From positions 1 to 64,000 of the forward strand of contig JAJDZQ010000009.1 of assembly GCA_022824565.1 (NCBI GenBank): a stretch of 64,000 nucleotides of DNA, given 5' to 3'. The translations under genes were made by a program, and so were the position numbers. This DNA comes from Anaerolineae bacterium. Lineage in GTDB: Bacteria > Chloroflexota > Anaerolineae > Aggregatilineales > Phototrophicaceae. Below the pieces are notes generated by a model that ran no database searches, was not told the DNA's origin, and was given only the letters and a program-made list of their open reading frames with translations. Positions 59,035 through 64,000 of this stretch are shown one piece after another; positions within the stretch are counted from its first letter, which is position 1, and the number at the start of each line of letters is the position of its first letter.

Positions 59035-60435
59035 TCACCCCCTAATCCCACCCTCCGTCATCATCACGACATCCAGCCCCGCGTCCAGCTCTTCCTCGCC
59101 CATCAGCCCCATTTCCAGCACGACCTCGCGCACGCTTTTGCCTTCGGCCAGCGCTTTCTTCGCCACTTTCGCGCCGTTGTTATAGCCGATGATCGGGTTT
59201 AGCGCCGTCACCAAAATCGGGTTGCGCGCCAGCCAGCTCGCCGTCCGCTCGCGGTTGACCTCCAGCCCGACCAGCAGCTTCTCGGTGAATGCGCCCACCG
59301 CGCCGATCATCACCTGCATGCTTTCGTTGAGGTTGTGGGCGATGACGGGCATCATCACATTGAGCTCGAATTGTCCGGCCGCCCCGCAAAGGTTGACCGT
59401 CGTGTCGTTGCCCATGCAGTGATACATCGCCTGGTTGAGCATCTCCGCCAGCACGGGATTCACCTTGCCGGGCATGATTGACGAACCCGGCTGCACCGGC
59501 GGGCAGGTCAATTCGGCGATGCCGGTGGTTGGTCCTGCGGAAAGCAAGCGCACATCATTGGCGATGCGCGTGAAATCCATGGCCAGGTTGCGCAGCGCCG
59601 CGCTGAAAAAGACGGCGTCTTGCATGGATTGCATGGATTCGAAGAGATCGTCGCTCTCGGTTAGGGCGATGCCCGAAAGCGCCGACAGCTTGGCGACCAT
59701 GCGCGCGTGATAGTCGGGATGCGCATTGAGGCCCGTGCCAGCCGCTGTGCCGCCGATGCCCAAACGCCGCAGCCCATCGGCCGCGAAGCGCACTTTGTCC
59801 ATCTGCCGCTCGACCGCGCTCGCCCAAGCCCCCACTTCTTGCCCCAGCCGGATGGGCACCGCGTCTTGCAGGTGTGTGCGCCCGGTCTTGACCACATCGT
59901 CCCATGCGGCTGCTTTGCCACGCGCGACCTCGACAAAGCGCCCGAGCACACCCAGCAGTTCATCCAGCCGCCAAAGCGCGCCCAGCCGGATCGCTGTGGG
60001 GATAGTGTCGTTGGTCGATTGCGCCATGTTGACATGGTCGTTGGGATGCACCGGCTTGCCAGGCGCAGCTACTTCGTAACCCAAAATCAGGTTGGCGCGG
60101 TTCGCCAGCACTTCGTTGGTGTTCATATTGTGGCTGGTGCCGGCGCCGGCCTGAAATGGGTCGACCACAAAATGCTGGTGATGCTGCCCAGCCAGCACTT
60201 CATCGCCCGCCTGGATGATGGCAGCGGCAATTTCGGGCGGCAGCAGCCCAAGATCGCGGTTGACTTCCGCGGCCGCCCGTTTGATGAGCGCCATGCTCCA
60301 GATGAACGCGGGCAGGGGTTTCATGCCGGTGATGGGGAAGTTGTCGAGGGCGCGCTGGGTCTGCGCGGCATAGAGCACGTCTGCTGGCACGCGCACCTCG
60401 CCCAGCGAATCCATTTCCACACGATAGTCGGCCAT
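59035..60435 (-). CDS. fumC: Class II fumarate hydratase (fumarase/aspartase superfamily)
   Basis: A 466-residue tetrameric lyase that most likely interconverts fumarate and malate. Motifs: VPADVLYAAQTQRALDNFPI, QAGAGTSHNMNTNEVLANRA, HPNDHVNMAQSTNDTIPTA, KTGRTHLQDAVPIRLGQE and the signature GSSIMPGKVNP. The last is the fumarase form (aspartases usually have PAKVN), but GAGTSHNMNTNEV and GKSVREVVLEMGL are closer to aspartase, so the aspartate ammonia-lyase reading cannot be dismissed. ATG 60435 follows CAGGAGAC. A terminator-like hairpin ends 18 bases upstream. Confidence 0.85.
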   Translation of the reverse strand: MADYRVEMDSLGEVRVPADVLYAAQTQRALDNFPITGMKPLPAFIWSMALIKRAAAEVNRDLGLLPPEIAAAIIQAGDEVLAGQHHQHFVVDPFQAGAGTSHNMNTNEVLANRANLILGYEVAAPGKPVHPNDHVNMAQSTNDTIPTAIRLGALWRLDELLGVLGRFVEVARGKAAAWDDVVKTGRTHLQDAVPIRLGQEVGAWASAVERQMDKVRFAADGLRRLGIGGTAAGTGLNAHPDYHARMVAKLSALSGIALTESDDLFESMQSMQDAVFFSAALRNLAMDFTRIANDVRLLSAGPTTGIAELTCPPVQPGSSIMPGKVNPVLAEMLNQAMYHCMGNDTTVNLCGAAGQFELNVMMPVIAHNLNESMQVMIGAVGAFTEKLLVGLEVNRERTASWLARNPILVTALNPIIGYNNGAKVAKKALAEGKSVREVVLEMGLMGEEELDAGLDVVMMTEGGIRG

Positions 60436-60453
60436 CGGTTGTCTCCTGTGCGC

Positions 60454-60485
60454 AAAACAAAAAGGACGCCAGCATTCTAGCGTCC
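60454..60485 (-). terminator. Terminator-like hairpin directly before fumC
   Basis: On the minus strand GGACGC, a 10-base loop TAGAATGCTG, GCGTCC and TTTTTGTTTT. It ends 18 bases before the fumC ATG. No gene that would end here lies just upstream (the nearest, the superoxide dismutase gene, stops 316 bases away), so it may be an attenuator in the fumC leader. Confidence 0.7.
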
Positions 60486-60683
60486 CTTGGCGTGATTGAG
60501 AATGTTGCGCTGCGTTTTGCCCCCTAGGTCCCCCATCGGGATGGACTGAGGACAGGCCAGTTTTATTCTACCCCATCGCCGGCCCTACCCCATATCAATG
60601 GAGAAGGGAGACTCGTCGAGAAACCCGTGCGTTTATTGCTAATCTGCAAGAAATTGAGCAGCAGATTTCAATTTCTCTGTATG

Positions 60684-60737
60684 CTCTCCCCCTCCCTAAT
60701 GCTTCGGGGAGGGGATTGGGGGGTGGGGGGTGGGGTA
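60684..60737 (+). repeat. GC-rich intergenic palindrome with G-run tail (copy 4)
   Basis: CCCCTCCC (60689-60696), loop TAATGCTTCG, GGGAGGGG (60707-60714), then ATTGGGGGGTGGGGGGTGGGG. It lies in the non-coding gap 60486-60801, which holds nothing else that I can identify. Confidence 0.8.
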
Positions 60738-60801
60738 GTCCCTCAAATGCGCTTCCTTGGTAACCTGTCCTGTCCCCCCCAGCGGGCTGGGAGTGGGGAT
60801 G

Positions 60802-61500
60802 CTAGGCGCTGTACAATTCGCTCACCTTGTCCCAGTGGATGACCTGGAAGAAGGCGGCGATGTAGTCGGGGCGGCGGTTCTGATACTGCAGGTAATAGGC
60901 GTGTTCCCACACATCAATGCCCAGAATCGGCGTCCGACCGTGCATCAGCGGCGTATCCTGGTTGGGCGTCGCTGCGATGCTCAGCGCGCCATTGTCATTC
61001 ACCAGCCAGGCCCAGCCGCTGCCAAAAATGCCCTTCGCCGCGGCCGAAAAAGCCGATTGGAAATCGTCAAAGCTGCCAAATGCGCTGTTGATGGCATCCG
61101 CCAGTTCGCCAGCAGGTTCGCCGCCGCCAGCCGGGCTCATGACCTGCCAGAACAGGCTGTGGTTGGCGAACCCGCCGCCATTGTTGCGCACAGCGCTGCG
61201 AATGCCTTCGGGCAGGGCAGCCAGGTCGGCCAGAATGTGTTCAATGCTCTTGCCGACCAGGTCTGTGCCTTCGATGGCCGCGTTGAGCTTGTTGGTATAG
61301 CCAGCGTGGTGCTTGCCATGATGGATACGCATGGTGCGCTCGTCGATGTGCGGCTCCAGCGCGGCATAGTCATAGGGCAATTGCGGCAGGACAAATTCCG
61401 CTGCATCGTCAGCCACAGCCATGGCCGGCGCAAACTGCCCAGCCAGCGAAGCTGCGCCGCCCGCGACAGCGCCCTTTAGCATATCCCGTCGACTAATCAT
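60802..61500 (-). CDS. Superoxide dismutase (Mn/Fe family) with Tat signal
   Basis: A 232-residue superoxide dismutase. The N-terminus [20 protein letters not shown] has the twin-arginine SRRDMLK motif, so the folded, metal-loaded enzyme is probably exported. Metal ligands: His in [10 protein letters not shown], His in FANHSLFW, and Asp and His in [18 protein letters not shown] and TPNQDTPL (Gly and Gln positions) point to manganese. It differs from the next gene mainly by the signal and is an evident tandem duplicate. The ATG at 61500 overlaps the upstream stop by 1 base. Confidence 0.93.
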   Translation of the reverse strand: MISRRDMLKGAVAGGAASLAGQFAPAMAVADDAAEFVLPQLPYDYAALEPHIDERTMRIHHGKHHAGYTNKLNAAIEGTDLVGKSIEHILADLAALPEGIRSAVRNNGGGFANHSLFWQVMSPAGGGEPAGELADAINSAFGSFDDFQSAFSAAAKGIFGSGWAWLVNDNGALSIAATPNQDTPLMHGRTPILGIDVWEHAYYLQYQNRRPDYIAAFFQVIHWDKVSELYSA

Positions 61501-62105
61501 CAGCTTGCCGCTGCGTACAGCTCGGCCACCTTGTCCCAGTTGATGACATTGAAGAAGGCAGCGACATAGTCAGGGCGGCGATTCTGGTAGTTCAGATAAT
61601 AGGCGTGTTCCCACACATCAATGCCCAGCAAAGGCGTATCGCCCGACATCAACGGGGTATCCTGGTTGGGCGTCGAGCAGACACTCAGCGCGCCACCCGA
61701 AACGCAAAGCCATGCCCAGCCACTGCCAAAGCGAGTTGCTGCCGCCGCAGAAAAAGCCGACTTGAATTCGTCGAAGCTGCCGAATGCGCTGTTGATGGCA
61801 TCCGCCAGCGCGCCACTCGGTTCGCCGCCGCCATCGGGGCTCATGATCTGCCAGAACAAGCTGTGGTTGGCAAAGCCGCCGCCATTGTTGCGCACAGCGC
61901 TGCGAATGCCCTCGGGCACGGCAGCCAGATCGCCCAGGATCGCTTCTATGCTCATGCCTTCGAGCCCGGTGCCAGCAATGGCTGCGTTGAGGTTGCCGGT
62001 GTAGCTTGCGTGGTGTTTGCCGTGGTGGATGCCCATGGTCCGCGCGTCTATGTGCGGCTCGAGTGCATCTTCGGCATAGGGAAGTGCTGGTAATTCGAAA
62101 GCCAT
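61500..62105 (-). CDS. sodA: Superoxide dismutase (Mn type), cytoplasmic
   Basis: A 201-residue Mn/Fe superoxide dismutase without a signal peptide, starting [20 protein letters not shown]. It keeps all four ligands ([26 protein letters not shown]) and the manganese-type NQDTPL. ATG 62105 has AAGGAG 11 bases upstream; a longer frame to 62255 has no support. It is co-transcribed with the exported paralogue that follows, giving protection on both sides of the membrane. Confidence 0.94.
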   Translation of the reverse strand: MAFELPALPYAEDALEPHIDARTMGIHHGKHHASYTGNLNAAIAGTGLEGMSIEAILGDLAAVPEGIRSAVRNNGGGFANHSLFWQIMSPDGGGEPSGALADAINSAFGSFDEFKSAFSAAAATRFGSGWAWLCVSGGALSVCSTPNQDTPLMSGDTPLLGIDVWEHAYYLNYQNRRPDYVAAFFNVINWDKVAELYAAAS

Positions 62106-62242
62106 GATTCTGCTGCTCCTTGTGATAGGTCTCGGTCGATATGTTCCGCCAGCGCGGAATCTGCCATTATTATAGCGGCGCGACACAAGAATGTCCAATA
62201 AATGTGAGCGCCCGCCGGGCAGATGGACCAGGAGAAGAAGGA

Positions 62243-63181
62243 TTGAGCGACCCACGCAGACACGACAGCACGCCTTTGCGCGCCTATGCCGTAATCGTGC
62301 TGGCGGTCATCACCACATCCTCCGCGGCCATCCTCATCCGCTTTGCGCTCGCCGAAGCCATGCCGCCCCTGTTGATCGCTGGCTCGCGTCTGGCGGTGGC
62401 GACACTGGCGCTGACCCCCCTGGCGCTGGGACGGCATCGGGCGCGGATTGCCAGCTTGTCTCGCCGAGAAGTTGCGTTGATCGTCTTGTCCGGGTTGTGC
62501 CTGGCTGCGCATTTCACTGCCTGGGTTTCGTCCTTGCAATACACCACAGTCCTGGTCAGCGTGGTCATCGTGTCCACAGGTCCGATCTGGGTTGCCATCC
62601 TGGAAGTGGTCTTCCTGCACATTCGCTTGTCGCGGCTGGTGGTGGCAGGCTTGCTGGTGGCTTTGGCCGGCGGCGCGTTGATTGGCATTCCCCTGGATGG
62701 CGGCGCGGACCTCGCCGAAGCAGAGCTCTATGCAACAATCACAGGCGCGGTCCTGGCCTGGCTGGGCGCATTGAGCGTCTCTGTGTATATGCTGGTCGGC
62801 CGGATGCTGCGCGCGCAGTTGCCCGTAATCCCCTATGTGTGGCTGGTCTACGGCACAGCCAGCATCGCAGCGGCGCTTGTCATGCTGTTTAGCGGGACGC
62901 CTTTGCTGGGTTTTCGCATGGAAGGTTATCTAATTTTGTTGACGATGGGGCTGGTGCCACAGTTGCTCGGGCATTCGTCCTTGAATTACTTGCTGGAGTA
63001 TTTTCCGGCCGCGCTGGTCAGCATGTTCTCGCAGCTGGAGCCGATCGGCAGCGCTGTGCTGGCGCTCTTTCTGTTCCGCGAATTGCCGCCACAGCAGCAG
63101 ATTGTCGGCAGCCTGCTAATCCTGGCGGGGGTCGTCTTGGCGAGCCGCGGAGAAATCCGCCAGGCCCGGCAAATTGGCTAG
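62243..63181 (+). CDS. EamA/DMT-family permease
   Basis: A 312-residue inner-membrane protein with ten transmembrane helices in two EamA repeats (about 20-150 and 165-305). Typical features are [52 protein letters not shown], and the second-repeat [20 protein letters not shown]. Family members export amino acids or other metabolites, and the substrate is unknown. TTG 62243 is chosen as the start: AGGAG lies 8 bases upstream, and the longer frame is not hydrophobic. It converges with the solute-binding protein gene (4-base overlap). Confidence 0.88.
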   Translation: MSDPRRHDSTPLRAYAVIVLAVITTSSAAILIRFALAEAMPPLLIAGSRLAVATLALTPLALGRHRARIASLSRREVALIVLSGLCLAAHFTAWVSSLQYTTVLVSVVIVSTGPIWVAILEVVFLHIRLSRLVVAGLLVALAGGALIGIPLDGGADLAEAELYATITGAVLAWLGALSVSVYMLVGRMLRAQLPVIPYVWLVYGTASIAAALVMLFSGTPLLGFRMEGYLILLTMGLVPQLLGHSSLNYLLEYFPAALVSMFSQLEPIGSAVLALFLFRELPPQQQIVGSLLILAGVVLASRGEIRQARQIG

Positions 63182-64000
63182 GCTTGTGCCAGGTTCAATC
63201 CGGCAAACTGGCTGGAGCCTGGCGTAATGCCGAAATCTGGCAGGTTATCGCCCAGCAGCAGCCCGCCTGTCATGCGCGCCAGGCTGCCATCCAGCATCAT
63301 CTCTTGCAACGTATAGTTCACCAGTTGGCGGAAGTCTGGGTCGTTATAGCCAAGTGCGAAAGCATAATAGTCGCGGCTGTACCAACGGTCGGTGAGTTTC
63401 AATGTGTCGGGATTGGCATCCAGATGGTCGACAAGCAGCAGGCTGTTGGCATAAACGGCGTTGGCGTTGTTGAAATCGAGCAAGGTTTGCGCCGCGCCGC
63501 GCAGGGTCGTATCGAAGCGACGAATCGTCATATTGATGCTGTCCGCCCAAACCTGCGCCCGCTGCCAAGCGCTGTCATCGCCCAGCATCACCGCCACAAT
63601 CCGATTGCGCAAATCATAGAAGCCGGCGATTTGCGAACGCGCCGGCACCATGAGTCGGTCGCCTTGCAACAGATAAGGCATGGAGAAATCGATGTCGTCC
63701 GCCTTTTCCCAGTCCAGCTTGCTGCCAGCCACCATATCGACTGCGCCCTGACGCAGCAGTTGCAGTCCTTCCTCGGCGCTGGCTGAAGTATCTGCCACCG
63801 TCACAGCCCAGCGCCTGGCCAGCTCGGCAACCAGCGCGCGATTCAAGGCGGTTAGCGGAGCCGCATCAGCCGCCAGGCCCGCAACACGCAAAGGCTCGCC
63901 CCCTCGCAGGCGCAAGAGCGCGGATGGTGCTGGCGCGCGCAGCTCGGGCGAGAATTGTGCCGACGAAGCAGCTTCACCAACACCTTGCCAGACCACGATC
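63178..64000 (-). CDS. Family 3 extracellular solute-binding protein, 5' end cut by window edge
   Basis: About 273 codons, open to the right edge. The visible part fits a periplasmic amino-acid-type binding protein (SBP_bac_3): GEPLRVAGLAADAAPLTALN, EEGLQLLRQGAVDMVAGSKL, DDIDFSMPYLLQGDRLMVPA, GFYDLRNRIVAVMLGDDSAW and the C-terminal YAFALGYNDPDFRQLVNYTL. A GTG at 63996 could be read as a start, but the frame continues to the edge and the signal peptide is not seen, so the gene probably begins outside the window. Confidence 0.8.
   Translation of the reverse strand, partial: IVVWQGVGEAASSAQFSPELRAPAPSALLRLRGGEPLRVAGLAADAAPLTALNRALVAELARRWAVTVADTSASAEEGLQLLRQGAVDMVAGSKLDWEKADDIDFSMPYLLQGDRLMVPARSQIAGFYDLRNRIVAVMLGDDSAWQRAQVWADSINMTIRRFDTTLRGAAQTLLDFNNANAVYANSLLLVDHLDANPDTLKLTDRWYSRDYYAFALGYNDPDFRQLVNYTLQEMMLDGSLARMTGGLLLGDNLPDFGITPGSSQFAGLNLAQA

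Overview
The window is gene-dense bacterial chromosome of high G+C content, with housekeeping genes on both strands, many 1-4 base gene overlaps, frequent TTG and GTG starts behind good ribosome binding sites, and no insertion sequence, phage or CRISPR array. The gene set (K+-dependent membrane pyrophosphatase, heterodimeric ABC exporter, MoaD-MoaE fusion, SUV3-like helicase, Rel with an EFDD motif, PCW-motif lipoprotein, sugar-type ABC transporters without their own ATPase) and the GC-rich intergenic palindromes suggest Chloroflexota, probably an Anaerolineae-like lineage. That assignment is inference from gene style; no rRNA gene is present.

Layout. 1-3.4 kb: partial lysA, tRNA-Asp, two ABC permeases and a 64-base tandem repeat array. 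3.4-10 kb: a MOP-type membrane transporter, an M24 peptidase, a phosphodiester-glycosidase-like protein, an Ldh2-type dehydrogenase and a sugar isomerase. 10.3-15.3 kb: a heterodimeric ABC exporter and DNA polymerase IV. 15.4-24.5 kb: glgB, then fhs followed by pyrB-C-D-E-F, covering the last five steps to UMP with almost every junction overlapping. 24.5-27.3 kb: MaoC-like protein and the proton/sodium pyrophosphatase. 27.5-30.7 kb: yraN-miaA-moaC-moaDE-rnc, a tight cluster mixing tRNA modification, molybdenum cofactor and RNA processing. 30.7-33.4 kb: SUV3-like helicase and an HNH protein. 33.4-39.7 kb: ftsY, SPOUT methyltransferase, prfB, rel and a homologue of tRNA-queuosine mannosyltransferase. 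39.7-47.1 kb: gyrA and rpoC, each with its own strong promoter, and rpoC without rpoB. 47.3-50.5 kb: a CUT1-type sugar ABC transporter with a clear promoter and operator-like palindrome. 50.6-56 kb: moeA, VKOR, an S1-domain protein, a lipoprotein and a large secreted protein. 56-59 kb: HD hydrolase and a type II restriction-modification pair of lower G+C. 59-64 kb: fumC-like lyase, two tandem superoxide dismutases (one with a Tat signal), an EamA permease and the end of a family-3 solute-binding protein.

The most unusual items are the HEAT-repeat-fused methyltransferase of the restriction system, rpoC transcribed alone with a roughly 150-base leader and a coiled-coil insertion, the bacterial queuosine-mannosyltransferase homologue in the same window as tRNA-Asp(GTC), the MoaD-MoaE fusion with an internal Gly-Gly, RNase III with a catalytic Asp replaced by His, and a terminator-like hairpin placed directly in front of both lysA and fumC.
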